A stretch of 17,015 bases of DNA from Campylobacterales bacterium (GTDB lineage Bacteria > Campylobacterota > Campylobacteria > Campylobacterales > QNZT01), in assembly GCA_026985685.1 (NCBI GenBank), contig JALSQA010000066.1:1-17015 (forward strand), in the 5' to 3' direction. Of the stretch, positions 1-8,396 are shown piece after piece (the stretch's first letter is position 1; every line of letters starts with the position of its first letter). The position numbers and the translations under genes were made by a program. The notes beneath the pieces are model-generated. The model did not search any database. It had not been told where the DNA came from and saw nothing but the letters and a program-made list of their open reading frames with translations.

Positions 1-2002
1 CATCACCAAACAAAAAGTTGATACGGCTTTTGGCATGATGAAAGGATACAAATAGCGTTCCTTTTTTTACATTATCTGTTAATTTATATTTTAATGGTGC
101 ACTTTTACCATATCTGGATTTTAATACAATTTGCATTTTGCCTTTAACAAACTCTTCATCCTCTTTTGAGACTAAAACCACATCTTCATGATGACGTTTA
201 TATAATTTTGGACTCTCTTTTGTTTGAGCTGCATTATTATAGTGTGCTATAACTCTTCCTGTTGTGAGAAAAAAGTGTTTTCGCTTTTTGTGTAACAATT
301 CACGAACCATACCTCTAAGATAATAGTGTTTGTATCTTAACGTTGCCAAACCATCTTTTGTTCTAAAACTATCTATATGCAAAATCGGTGTTTCTTCTTC
401 AAAAACAGGCCATTGCAATCCATTGATCCTATTTTTCTCTAGCTTCTTATAACTTGCACCCAAAAAACGTTTAGGAGCTTTTATTTGTACCTCATCCCAA
501 ATTTCTTTTGAATTTTTATAACCCATATCATGATTTAGTGCTTTAGAGATACCATTGATAACCTCCCAGTCATCTGGTAATTCATTTTCTATCAATGGCT
601 GAGACAGGTGCATACGTCTTTCAGCATTAACATATACTCCAGTTTTTTCATAAGCACTTTTAACCCCAAAAATAATATCAGCATATTTAGTTATCTCATT
701 GTCAAATAATTCATTTACAACAAGCATTTCTAATTTATTTAATGCTTTTTCTATCTTGTTTTGATTTGGATGAATATGTGCTATATCTTCACCCATGTTA
801 AATAAAACTTTTATCTCTTCTTCATTGATTGCGTTGATTATATCTGGTGTTTTTTTACCTTCTACAACTGGTCTTTCATAATCAGGATTATAGTAAGGCA
901 AACAACCCATATCACAAGTTCCCTGAACATTGTTTTGACCACGAAGTGGCATTAATCCTGCACCCTCTTTTCCTATATTTCCTGTAAGTACTGCCAGATT
1001 ACAAATAGCAGCTGCCGCGTAAGAGCCATCAAGATGTTCAGTGATACCAAGTCCCCATAAAATTACAGATCTTTTAGAAGCATATTCACGGCTTATATCT
1101 ACTATCATACCTGTAAGATATTCATATCCTTTAAGTTGCTGAAAAAATTCAGGATTTGCATAAGGATCAGACAATACACTCTCTTTATATGTATCAAACT
1201 CCTTTGTACGATTTTTTACAAAATTTTTATCATATAAATTTTCTTTGATGATTGTATATGCCATCATATTTAAAAAAAGTAAATTTGCTTCATGTGGGAT
1301 GATAGCATTGTATGCTGCAACCTTAGATAGGGCTATCGTACGCACATCAAAGAGAGCTAATTTTGCTCCTTTTTTTACAGAAGATATAATCTTATTTGCT
1401 ACGATAGGATGACCTTCTGTTGTATTGGAGCCTATCACTATCATAAACTCAGCTTTATAGATATCCCTAAAAGGATTTGTAGCCGCACCCTCCCCTATGA
1501 TAGAACGCATGCCTTTCAAGGTAGGAGCATGACAGACTCTTGCACAGTTATCTATATGTGGAGAGCCTAAAACTTCTCTGGTAAATTTTTGGAAAATATA
1601 CGAACTTTCACAATTTCCTCTAGCCCCACCAATTGATGCAAAACTTCTCTCTCCATAATTCAGCTTTACTTGTTTAATCTTCCAGGCCACCAATTCATAA
1701 GCAAGATCTAAATCAGGGTAAATGTACCCATCTTGATCACTATGATAACTATATAATTTTTCACTTAAATTTGATGGTAAAAAGAGTTGATGTTTATCGA
1801 TAAAACTTTTTTTTATTTTGACTTTTTTAAGTCTATTTGGAGATGAAGCAAAGTCAAAACCATACTTTCCTTTGACACAAAGCTTCCCCTCACTTACTTC
1901 ACCTTCTGGTTTTGCAGATATTGATTTGATTTCATTATTCTGTACTGTCGCAGCGATATCACAACCAACACCGCAATACGTACAAACAGAATCTATCAAC
2001 AC
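1..2002 (-). CDS. Formate dehydrogenase catalytic subunit, Cys-type molybdopterin oxidoreductase (C-terminus cut by window edge)
   Basis: Probably oxidises formate to CO2, or the reverse, at a bis-MGD Mo/W centre in the cytoplasm; no Tat signal is visible. I translated 667 codons from GTG at 2002. The N-terminal [4Fe-4S] ligands are C7, C10, C14 and C42, followed by K44, the spacing of E. coli FdhF. C157 in RVCHAP sits where FdhF has selenocysteine, with H158 after it. R354 in LRGQNNVQG matches the formate-binding arginine region. The MGD-binding C-terminal domain begins near LTTGRVIAHY, and about 30-40 residues seem to be missing. GTG is chosen because GAGAG lies 5 bases upstream, the frame is closed just above it, and the hom stop is 2 bp away, so it is the last visible gene of the hom operon. 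The RGQNNVQG and CDMG blocks favour formate dehydrogenase over nitrate reductase. The electron-acceptor partner is not visible. Confidence 0.87.
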   Translation of the reverse strand, partial: MLIDSVCTYCGVGCDIAATVQNNEIKSISAKPEGEVSEGKLCVKGKYGFDFASSPNRLKKVKIKKSFIDKHQLFLPSNLSEKLYSYHSDQDGYIYPDLDLAYELVAWKIKQVKLNYGERSFASIGGARGNCESSYIFQKFTREVLGSPHIDNCARVCHAPTLKGMRSIIGEGAATNPFRDIYKAEFMIVIGSNTTEGHPIVANKIISSVKKGAKLALFDVRTIALSKVAAYNAIIPHEANLLFLNMMAYTIIKENLYDKNFVKNRTKEFDTYKESVLSDPYANPEFFQQLKGYEYLTGMIVDISREYASKRSVILWGLGITEHLDGSYAAAAICNLAVLTGNIGKEGAGLMPLRGQNNVQGTCDMGCLPYYNPDYERPVVEGKKTPDIINAINEEEIKVLFNMGEDIAHIHPNQNKIEKALNKLEMLVVNELFDNEITKYADIIFGVKSAYEKTGVYVNAERRMHLSQPLIENELPDDWEVINGISKALNHDMGYKNSKEIWDEVQIKAPKRFLGASYKKLEKNRINGLQWPVFEEETPILHIDSFRTKDGLATLRYKHYYLRGMVRELLHKKRKHFFLTTGRVIAHYNNAAQTKESPKLYKRHHEDVVLVSKEDEEFVKGKMQIVLKSRYGKSAPLKYKLTDNVKKGTLFVSFHHAKSRINFLFGD

Positions 2003-2004
2003 GA

Positions 2005-3273
2005 TTAACTCTCTATTCTTATCATGACTATTTTAGCATTGACACTTTGAAGTGATTCGATCTCTTTAATCGCTGCTATAATATACTTTTCCTGACACTC
2101 ATGTGTCGCACATAAAAGTGTTGCTTTTTTATTGTTATCAGATGGTCTTTGTAAAAATGTTTCTATAGAGATATTATGTTTTCCTAATATTTGAGCAATA
2201 CTTGCCAAAACACCTGGTGCATCATCGACTAACATACGAAGATAATATTCACTCTCTATCTCCTCTTTTGGCATTAGTATTAGATTTTCACTCTGAAATG
2301 GTCGTTTAAATCCAAGCATTGGTGAACTCTGCCCTGCTCTGACAATCTCAATAATATCTGCTATCACAGCACTGGCAGTCGCATCACCACCTGCACCAGG
2401 TCCATAATAAAGTGTCTCTCCAACACAGTCACCAATCACACTGACACCATTCATCACGCCATCAATTTTTGCAATCATTTGATCATTTCTGATCAATACA
2501 GGATGCACACGAAGTTCAATCTTTGTATTTATCTTTTTTGCAATAGCTAACAACTTGATACTATAATTAAACTCTTTAGCAAATGCTATATCATCTTGAC
2601 CAATATTTTCAATTCCCTCAATCAAAATATCTTCTGGTTTAGCATCAATACCATATGCTATAGATGCTAAAATCAAAAGCTTATGAGCAGCATCAAATCC
2701 ACCAACATCAAAAGTCGGATCAGCTTCTGCATAACCTAAATCTTGAGCTTCTTGAAGTATATCTTCATATCTGACACCCTCTTGCATCATTTTGGTAAGC
2801 ATATAGTTACAAGTACCATTCATGATACCTTTTATCGCAGTGATTTGATTTGCACTCAAACCTACTTTCAGGGCATTGATGATAGGTATACCACCTGCTA
2901 CACTTGCTTCATATCCGATAGGGATATCTTGTGCAATTTTTTGTAAATCATAACGATGATATGCCAAAAGTGCTTTATTTGCAGTTACAACTGCTTTGCC
3001 ATTTGACAGGGCTTTTTGAACAATTTTATAAGGTTCATCTACTCCACCCATCAACTCTACAACAATATCAATGGAATCATCATCCAATATATCATCTACA
3101 TTGTCAGATAGGGGGATTGATACATCTCTTTTTTTATTAATATTTGAGACAACACCTTTTACAACACTTATCTCTTTTCCAGCTCTTGCACCAATGAGGG
3201 CTTTATTTTTCTCTAAAATATTTGCAACACTTTGCCCAACAGTGCCTACACCTATTATTCCAACTTTTATCAT
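2005..3273 (-). CDS. hom: Homoserine dehydrogenase
   Basis: Reduces L-aspartate 4-semialdehyde to L-homoserine with NAD(P)H, the branch point to threonine and methionine, in the cytosol. The 422 residues are the full length for the single-function enzyme. The nucleotide-binding loop GVGTVG is at residues 8-13, TANKALL at 97-103, and the family signature NGTCNY at 152-157. The catalytic acidic/lysine stretch EADPTFD to DAAHK covers 183-198. A C-terminal ACT domain, about residues 345-420 with DDAPGVLASIAQILG, suggests threonine feedback control. The start overlaps the stop of the upstream aminotransferase by 4 bp (ATGA), which implies translational coupling, and the formate dehydrogenase gene begins 2 bp downstream. 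Confidence 0.97.
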   Translation of the reverse strand: MIKVGIIGVGTVGQSVANILEKNKALIGARAGKEISVVKGVVSNINKKRDVSIPLSDNVDDILDDDSIDIVVELMGGVDEPYKIVQKALSNGKAVVTANKALLAYHRYDLQKIAQDIPIGYEASVAGGIPIINALKVGLSANQITAIKGIMNGTCNYMLTKMMQEGVRYEDILQEAQDLGYAEADPTFDVGGFDAAHKLLILASIAYGIDAKPEDILIEGIENIGQDDIAFAKEFNYSIKLLAIAKKINTKIELRVHPVLIRNDQMIAKIDGVMNGVSVIGDCVGETLYYGPGAGGDATASAVIADIIEIVRAGQSSPMLGFKRPFQSENLILMPKEEIESEYYLRMLVDDAPGVLASIAQILGKHNISIETFLQRPSDNNKKATLLCATHECQEKYIIAAIKEIESLQSVNAKIVMIRIES

Positions 3274-4493
3274 GATTTACTTTGGCTCTTTAAATTTTGA
3301 AGATATTTTTTTATATTTCTAGCTGCTTGTCGAATACGTTTTTCATTTTCTATCAATGCAATTCTAACATACTGATCACCATGCTCACCAAAACCTATAC
3401 CTGGACTTACTGCTACTTTTGCCTCTGTAAGTAATTGTTTTGAGAACTCCATGCTTCCTAGATGACTGGCTTCAGGAGGTAACTTAGCCCAGACAAACAT
3501 AGAAGATTTTGGTTTATCTATATGCCAACCTGCCTTATCAAAAGCATCGCATAAAACATCTCTTCTTTTACGATATTTTTCAATAATATCCTTTTGACAC
3601 TCTTGAGGTCCATCTAGTGCTATCGTCGCAGCTACTTGTATCGGTGTAAACATACCATAATCAAACCATGACTTAATCTTTTGTAAAGCACCGATTAACT
3701 TAGGATTTCCTACAAAAAATCCCACACGCCAACCTGCCATGTTGTAACTTTTTGAGAGAGTAAAACTTTCAACTGCAACATCTTTTGCACCCTCTACTTC
3801 AAAAATAGAAGGTGTTTTATACCCATCAAATGTAATATCAGCATAAGCAATATCACTTATGATATAAAATCTCTCTTTTTTAGCCATCGCAACTAACCTC
3901 TCATAAAAAGGTTTTTCTACTGTTACGGTTGTTGGGTTATGTGGAAAATTCACTACAACATATTTTGGTCTTGGCATGGATTCTTTAAAAGCTTTATCAA
4001 GATTATCAAAAAAGACTTCTTCATCAAGTTCATACTTTTCATTAAAAGATAAAGGAGAAGTGACTACATTTCCTCCTGCTATTATAAAGGCATGTGTATG
4101 TATAGGATATGCAGGTTCAGGAACGATAGCAACATCACCTGGATTTGTGATAGCTTGAACAAGATGAACATATCCCTCTTTAGAACCCATTGTCGCAACG
4201 GCTTCACTCTCAGGATCTAAATCAACATTATATTTACGCTTGTACCAGTTACAGATAGCAAGTCTTAATTTATAAATACCTTTACTAGCAGAATAGCCAT
4301 AATTTTTAGGTTTTTGAGCAGCTTCTATCAATTTATCTACGATATGCTGTGGAGTTGCTCCATCTGGGTTACCCATACTAAAATCAATAATATCTTCACC
4401 ACTACGTCTAGCTTTTAACTTAATCTCATTTATCTCAGCAAAAACATAATTTGGCAATCGATTAATTGTATTAAATTGTATTTCATCAAACAT
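3270..4493 (-). CDS. alaC: PLP-dependent class I/II aminotransferase, AlaC (YfdZ)-like
   Basis: A cytosolic transaminase that probably makes alanine from pyruvate and glutamate. The 407 residues are close throughout to my memory of E. coli AlaC: RRSGEDIIDFSMGNPDGATP near residues 30-48, GSKEG at 103-107, NFPHNPT at 182-188, and SFTLSKSYNMAGWRVGF with the PLP lysine K248. The arginine in QYVRIALIEN near the C-terminus should bind the substrate carboxylate. Such proteins in this phylum are often labelled LL-diaminopimelate aminotransferase, and that activity cannot be excluded from sequence. An AGGA motif lies upstream of the ATG. The neighbour hom starts inside its stop codon, so the pair belongs to one amino-acid unit. 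Confidence 0.9.
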   Translation of the reverse strand: MFDEIQFNTINRLPNYVFAEINEIKLKARRSGEDIIDFSMGNPDGATPQHIVDKLIEAAQKPKNYGYSASKGIYKLRLAICNWYKRKYNVDLDPESEAVATMGSKEGYVHLVQAITNPGDVAIVPEPAYPIHTHAFIIAGGNVVTSPLSFNEKYELDEEVFFDNLDKAFKESMPRPKYVVVNFPHNPTTVTVEKPFYERLVAMAKKERFYIISDIAYADITFDGYKTPSIFEVEGAKDVAVESFTLSKSYNMAGWRVGFFVGNPKLIGALQKIKSWFDYGMFTPIQVAATIALDGPQECQKDIIEKYRKRRDVLCDAFDKAGWHIDKPKSSMFVWAKLPPEASHLGSMEFSKQLLTEAKVAVSPGIGFGEHGDQYVRIALIENEKRIRQAARNIKKYLQNLKSQSKS

Positions 4494-4515
4494 TTATTTA
4501 TCACTATCCTATATT

Positions 4516-5328
4516 TTATTTTGCCAAATAAACACTAAGACCTTTTTTCATGTTTTCAAGAGTGTAAATATCTTTTATTTTCATATACTTAGCGTTTGTT
4601 GGTATTTTTAATCTAACATTATAACTTTTTGTATCTTTTATAAAGTTATTAAGGATTTTAAGATTTTGATCATAAAAAACAATATACGGATGCCATAAAT
4701 TTCTTTTTGAACTATTGATCATTAAAGTTCTAGCACCCTCTACATTTATCCAATAAGGTTCAAGCGGTCTTGGCAAAAATACTTTTTGCTTAAAAGCAAT
4801 CTTTTTAGGAACAAGATTTATATGAGAAGTATTGATAAGATAACGCCAGTTTGCGATAGAATAACGTTTGATTTTAACGATACGGCAATCTTTTTTAGAG
4901 AGTTCATTTGCTAGTGCAATAGGATCAGGTGCACGATCTGCAAATACAGAAACTTTATACATAAAGCCACTACGATCACGTATCACTTTTTGGGTATTTA
5001 TATTGCTATAACCTAAAGTATTTAAAGTAGATTTGATCAGCTTGATAAAAGCCAGAGGATGATTTTGTGCAGTAGCAAAACTCAAACTAACTGAAGTGCT
5101 ACGAGAAATCTTTAATTTTAAAAGATGGTGTTCTTTTAACTTTTGTAATATCATTGCATAATTTAATGTTGATCCTGTATAAAAATTTCTTTGATTTTTA
5201 AAAAGTGTTTTAATAATCTTTTTATTTGCTATATAACTGTTTTTACCTATAATATTTTCAATCTCACTATATAATGAAGCTGCATTTAATGCAACTGAAA
5301 ACACTATCAAAAGGAATAAACTTCTCAC
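4516..5328 (-). CDS. Exported protein of unknown function, downstream partner of the lysine-rich membrane protein
   Basis: I do not recognise a named family. The first 16 residues (MRSLFLLIVFSVALNA) look like a Sec signal peptide, so the 270-residue product is probably periplasmic. The rest is basic, mixed alpha/beta, with a tyrosine- and lysine-rich C-terminal half that contains WINVEGARTLMIN and IVFYDQNLKIL. The start is GTG inside a GTGA overlap with the upstream gene, and AAAGGAG lies about 8 bases ahead of it, inside the last codons of that gene. This tight coupling suggests the two envelope proteins act together. From memory, C. jejuni has a putative periplasmic protein (Cj0151c) at the same place in the same gene order. 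Function unknown. Confidence 0.85.
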   Translation of the reverse strand: MRSLFLLIVFSVALNAASLYSEIENIIGKNSYIANKKIIKTLFKNQRNFYTGSTLNYAMILQKLKEHHLLKLKISRSTSVSLSFATAQNHPLAFIKLIKSTLNTLGYSNINTQKVIRDRSGFMYKVSVFADRAPDPIALANELSKKDCRIVKIKRYSIANWRYLINTSHINLVPKKIAFKQKVFLPRPLEPYWINVEGARTLMINSSKRNLWHPYIVFYDQNLKILNNFIKDTKSYNVRLKIPTNAKYMKIKDIYTLENMKKGLSVYLAK

Positions 5329-6620
5329 CAGTTTACTCCTTTGCTATATGTTAAAAATTCATTTCTATTAATTTGCATGATATCCCCATCTTTATAGATA
5401 AATCTAATAGGTCCATTCCCTCTAAATCGATAAGAGTATCCTTGATTATATATCTCGAAATATTTATGCCCTACTACGATAAGTTGTGGTCTTGTTGAAT
5501 TTAATTTAAATACAGATTTAACCAAAAAATCTTTTTTAGTATAATCATCAAGATAAATTACACCAACCCATGTCTTTTTTAATGGTTGTATATATAGTTT
5601 GCTTTTTAGTATTGCTTTTTGTTTGGCAAAGTCTATTTTAGATACTTTTGTTTTTGGCTTGACTTGATGTTTTGGTTTAGATATTTTTTTCTCTTTAATC
5701 TCTTTTTTTACAGGTTGGGCTAAAACTTTTTTCTCTTCTTTAACTTTTTCACTAGAAGTCTGCAATGTTTTTTCTTTAGTACTATTGTCTTCTACAGAGT
5801 TTTGTTCTTGTGTCTGAGCTGCTATAGTGATGTTGTTTTCTTTGATCATTTGCTTGACCATAGTATCTAAATCCAAATCATCTTCTAAACCAATTTTTAC
5901 ACTATCACTTTTATTTGTCTCCTGTGCTTTTGATTGTTTTGGCTCCTCTTTTACAGATTCATCAAAACGTAAAACATTTTCATCTTCTGCTTTTTCTTTT
6001 GTATCATTTTGATCAAGTGCTGAAATATTTTGTGTTGCTTTTTTTACGATATTGCTATTTATATCTGGTGAGATTGTTTGGCTATTGACTACTGATTCTT
6101 TTGAATCTGATCTGCTTTGAGATAACAAAAACCATAACAATGACGCACCTACAAGAGAAGCCACTCCCCACAAAAGGTACTTTTTCCAATTTTTTTCATC
6201 TGTTTGCACGGCATGAACAAAAGAACTCTCTTTCTCTTTTCTTTTGTGTCCTCTATGGTATTCGATATAAGCTGCTTTTAATTCACTCAAATCCACAGGA
6301 TATTCACGTTCCAAAATCTTTATAAAACCAAATGCTTTTGTTTTATTGATATTGGAAAAATCTTGGTTTAAAAACGCATTTAAATCATTTTCATTGATAA
6401 AGGTTTTGTTAGAAACTCTTTTATATCCTATCTCTTTAAGTAGAAGCAATGAGGTTTCGAGTGTTGGTGTTTTCTCTTCTTCACTCGCTTTTGTTTCTTC
6501 TTTTAGATTTTTTGTTTGTTCATCTGAAGCTTCACGTTTAGGCTTTCTTCCTCTTCTTGTCTTATTTTGAGGTTGTTGTTCTTCTTTTTTTTCTATTTTT
6601 TTATTGTTTTTTTCATCCAT
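5325..6620 (-). CDS. Lysine-rich single-pass membrane protein with RodZ-like layout, function unknown
   Basis: The 431-residue product has four visible parts. Residues 1-53 are a charged tail with an AT-hook-like RRGRKPKR at 22-29. Residues 54-125 are a compact helical domain containing FIKILEREYPVDLSEL. One membrane segment covers about 148-167 (YLLWGVASLVGASLLWFLLS). After a long low-complexity Lys/Glu/Gln stalk, about 170-330, a beta-rich C-terminal domain covers about 335-431, with WVGVIYLDDYTKK and IRFIYKDGDIMQINRNEF. A cytoplasmic helical domain, one helix, a low-complexity linker and a periplasmic beta domain is the order seen in the cell-shape protein RodZ, but I cannot see a clear helix-turn-helix, so this is only a structural analogy. 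It overlaps its upstream neighbour by 8 bp and its downstream one by 4 bp. GGATGAG precedes the ATG. Confidence 0.85.
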   Translation of the reverse strand: MDEKNNKKIEKKEEQQPQNKTRRGRKPKREASDEQTKNLKEETKASEEEKTPTLETSLLLLKEIGYKRVSNKTFINENDLNAFLNQDFSNINKTKAFGFIKILEREYPVDLSELKAAYIEYHRGHKRKEKESSFVHAVQTDEKNWKKYLLWGVASLVGASLLWFLLSQSRSDSKESVVNSQTISPDINSNIVKKATQNISALDQNDTKEKAEDENVLRFDESVKEEPKQSKAQETNKSDSVKIGLEDDLDLDTMVKQMIKENNITIAAQTQEQNSVEDNSTKEKTLQTSSEKVKEEKKVLAQPVKKEIKEKKISKPKHQVKPKTKVSKIDFAKQKAILKSKLYIQPLKKTWVGVIYLDDYTKKDFLVKSVFKLNSTRPQLIVVGHKYFEIYNQGYSYRFRGNGPIRFIYKDGDIMQINRNEFLTYSKGVNW

Positions 6621-7299
6621 CTTTTCTCATCCTATCACATAATATTGCTGTCGCCACACTGACATTAAGCGAATCAAATTCTCTTTGCATTTGAATTTTC
6701 ACCTTTTGATCACACTTTTTGATAATCTTTGCAGGTAGTCCTTCGCCTTCACTACCCATCACCAGTACCCTCTTTTGTGCAAAATCTACATCTCTTACAT
6801 CTTCTCCATCCATCGTTGCGGCATATCGTACAAACCCCGCTTGCTGTAATTCATTAAGAAGTGTTAGTGTATCTTGAAATAATACAATCGGCATATCAAA
6901 AACTGCACCACTGCTTGTTCTCACTACTGCTTCTAATGCAATTGATTTAACGCCACTGACGATAACACCATCTACACCAAGGGCATAAGCACTTCTGATA
7001 ATAGCACCGATATTTCCAACATCTGTTATACCATACAACACAAGTAAAAAATTATCTTTTTTAAGTGCTGAAAAAGAGGTATATGTAAAATCTTGAATCT
7101 TCATCAAAAACCCCTGATGATTTCCACCACGTGCCAATGCCTGTGCTTTTTTACCATCAAGTTTTATGATAGGTTTATCCAATTTTGCAATTTTTGAAAA
7201 AAGTTTTTTTTCAAGCTCTTTGGAGAGATATATCTCTTCTACCATATGAGGGTATTTATCTAAAATGTATAAAAAAATTTGCTTACCATATATTATCAT
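6613..7299 (-). CDS. rlmB: 23S rRNA 2'-O-methyltransferase, RlmB/TrmH (SpoU) family
   Basis: An S-adenosylmethionine-dependent 2'-O-ribose methyltransferase of the SPOUT superfamily. RlmB in E. coli modifies G2251 of 23S rRNA, and a tRNA substrate cannot be excluded. The 228 residues hold all three SpoU motifs: D93VGNIGAIIRSA with N96 and R102, MGSEGEGLP at 181-189 with E184, and LNVSVATAIL at 211-220. The N-terminal part, about 1-70, resembles the substrate-binding domain of RlmB (IIYGKQIFLYIL). No good Shine-Dalgarno precedes the ATG, but the N-terminus fits the family. The stop lies 8 bp inside the next gene, and rsmI ends 34 bp upstream, so the gene belongs to a ribosome-modification block. 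Confidence 0.87.
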   Translation of the reverse strand: MIIYGKQIFLYILDKYPHMVEEIYLSKELEKKLFSKIAKLDKPIIKLDGKKAQALARGGNHQGFLMKIQDFTYTSFSALKKDNFLLVLYGITDVGNIGAIIRSAYALGVDGVIVSGVKSIALEAVVRTSSGAVFDMPIVLFQDTLTLLNELQQAGFVRYAATMDGEDVRDVDFAQKRVLVMGSEGEGLPAKIIKKCDQKVKIQMQREFDSLNVSVATAILCDRMRKDG

Positions 7300-7333
7300 A
7301 AAAAGATTTTACTATAAAAGTATTAACAAGGGG

Positions 7334-8140
7334 CTAAAGAAGCTCTTGATAACACTGTTTTGGCGTTTTTCCGGTGATCTTTGCGATAAGTTTCGAGGCT
7401 TGTTTTTTAGGAATATCTAATGCTAAGATGTCATCAACAGTAATCACACCCAACTCTTTTTTATCACTATTTATAACAACTACCCATTCTCCTTTAATAT
7501 TTTGAATTTTTAATAATTCTAAAATATCTTTGGCACTACCTTTGAAATGCTTATGATACATCTTTGTTGCTTCTTTGACTAAAAAAAGTTCTCTCTTGTC
7601 ATCAATGTTACAAATCTGCTCAATTAGTTTCATAATTCGATGGGGTGCTTCATATACAACTGTTACATATCCATTGTAGAGTACTTCATGCAAAGCTTGT
7701 TGTCGATTTGAACCTTTATGTGGCAAGAAGCCATAAAAAAGAAATTGATTTTGACAAAATCCACTAGATGCATATGCTAAAAGTGCTGCATTTGCTCCTG
7801 GTAAAACTTCATATGGTATATCATTCTTTTGGGCATATGCTACTAACATACATCCAGGATCACTCACACATGGCATACCAGCGTCACTGACATAAACCAC
7901 ATCTTCATTAAAAATATCTATCGATAATTTTTCTAAAATCTCTTTTTCATTATGAGAGTGTAGTGATATAAAATTTTGCTCTTTTGGATTTATACCATTT
8001 CTTTCATGTAGTAAATTTAATAATTTTTTTGTAACACGAGTATCTTCACAAAAGATAGTTTTAGCAGATTCGAGGAGCTTTAAACTCCTCAAAGATATAT
8101 CCTCTAAATTCCCAATAGGAGTGGGAATAAAATATAACAA
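7334..8140 (-). CDS. rsmI: 16S rRNA (cytidine1402-2'-O)-methyltransferase RsmI
   Basis: Methylates the 2'-OH of C1402 in the decoding centre of 16S rRNA. The 268 residues start with the family's N-terminal block IPTPIGNLEDISLRSLKLL, then CEDTRVTKKLL at 31-41, DAGMPCVSDPG at 86-96 (tetrapyrrole-methylase fold, SAM pocket) and LPGANAALLAYASSG at 113-127. The start codon is TTG at 8140, chosen because the next residues LYFIPTP fit the family start and because it is 6 bp after the rpmE stop. No Shine-Dalgarno is evident, so translation probably depends on ribosomes leaving rpmE. Confidence 0.95.
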   Translation of the reverse strand: MLYFIPTPIGNLEDISLRSLKLLESAKTIFCEDTRVTKKLLNLLHERNGINPKEQNFISLHSHNEKEILEKLSIDIFNEDVVYVSDAGMPCVSDPGCMLVAYAQKNDIPYEVLPGANAALLAYASSGFCQNQFLFYGFLPHKGSNRQQALHEVLYNGYVTVVYEAPHRIMKLIEQICNIDDKRELFLVKEATKMYHKHFKGSAKDILELLKIQNIKGEWVVVINSDKKELGVITVDDILALDIPKKQASKLIAKITGKTPKQCYQELL

Positions 8141-8146
8141 GTGGGA

Positions 8147-8347
8147 TTATTTTAAATTATATTTTTTCTTAAATTTCTCAACTCTACCTGCAGCATCAAC
8201 AATTTTCTCGCTACCTGTAAAGAATGGATGACATTCGTTGCAAATATCTATTCTCATCTCTGGTACATTTGACATACTGTCAAAACTATTGCCACAAGCA
8301 CATGACACTTTACATTCCATATATTCTGGGTGAATATTTTTTTTCAT
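8147..8347 (-). CDS. rpmE: 50S ribosomal protein bL31, zinc-binding type
   Basis: Component of the large ribosomal subunit at the central protuberance and bridge B1. I read 66 residues from ATG at 8347. The frame stays open upstream to a TTG at 8524, but the internal ATG is right: AAGGA lies 8 bases before it at 8356-8360, and the protein begins MKKNIHPEY as bL31 usually does. Zinc-site cysteines are visible as CKVSCAC and CNECH, so this is the zinc-containing form rather than the Cys-less paralogue used under zinc limitation. It is the first gene of the downstream block after the inverted-repeat element. A possible -10 (TATACA, 8374-8379) lies between element and gene, but this is weak. Confidence 0.96.
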   Translation of the reverse strand: MKKNIHPEYMECKVSCACGNSFDSMSNVPEMRIDICNECHPFFTGSEKIVDAAGRVEKFKKKYNLK

Positions 8348-8396
8348 TGTATTTTTCCTTCTATTTTCTTGCATGTATAACAAGATTTTGGGTTCA

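Noticed and set aside
1532..1534. Possible selenocysteine at the formate dehydrogenase active site
   Set aside because: The codon is TGT, so the enzyme is the cysteine form and no SECIS is needed.
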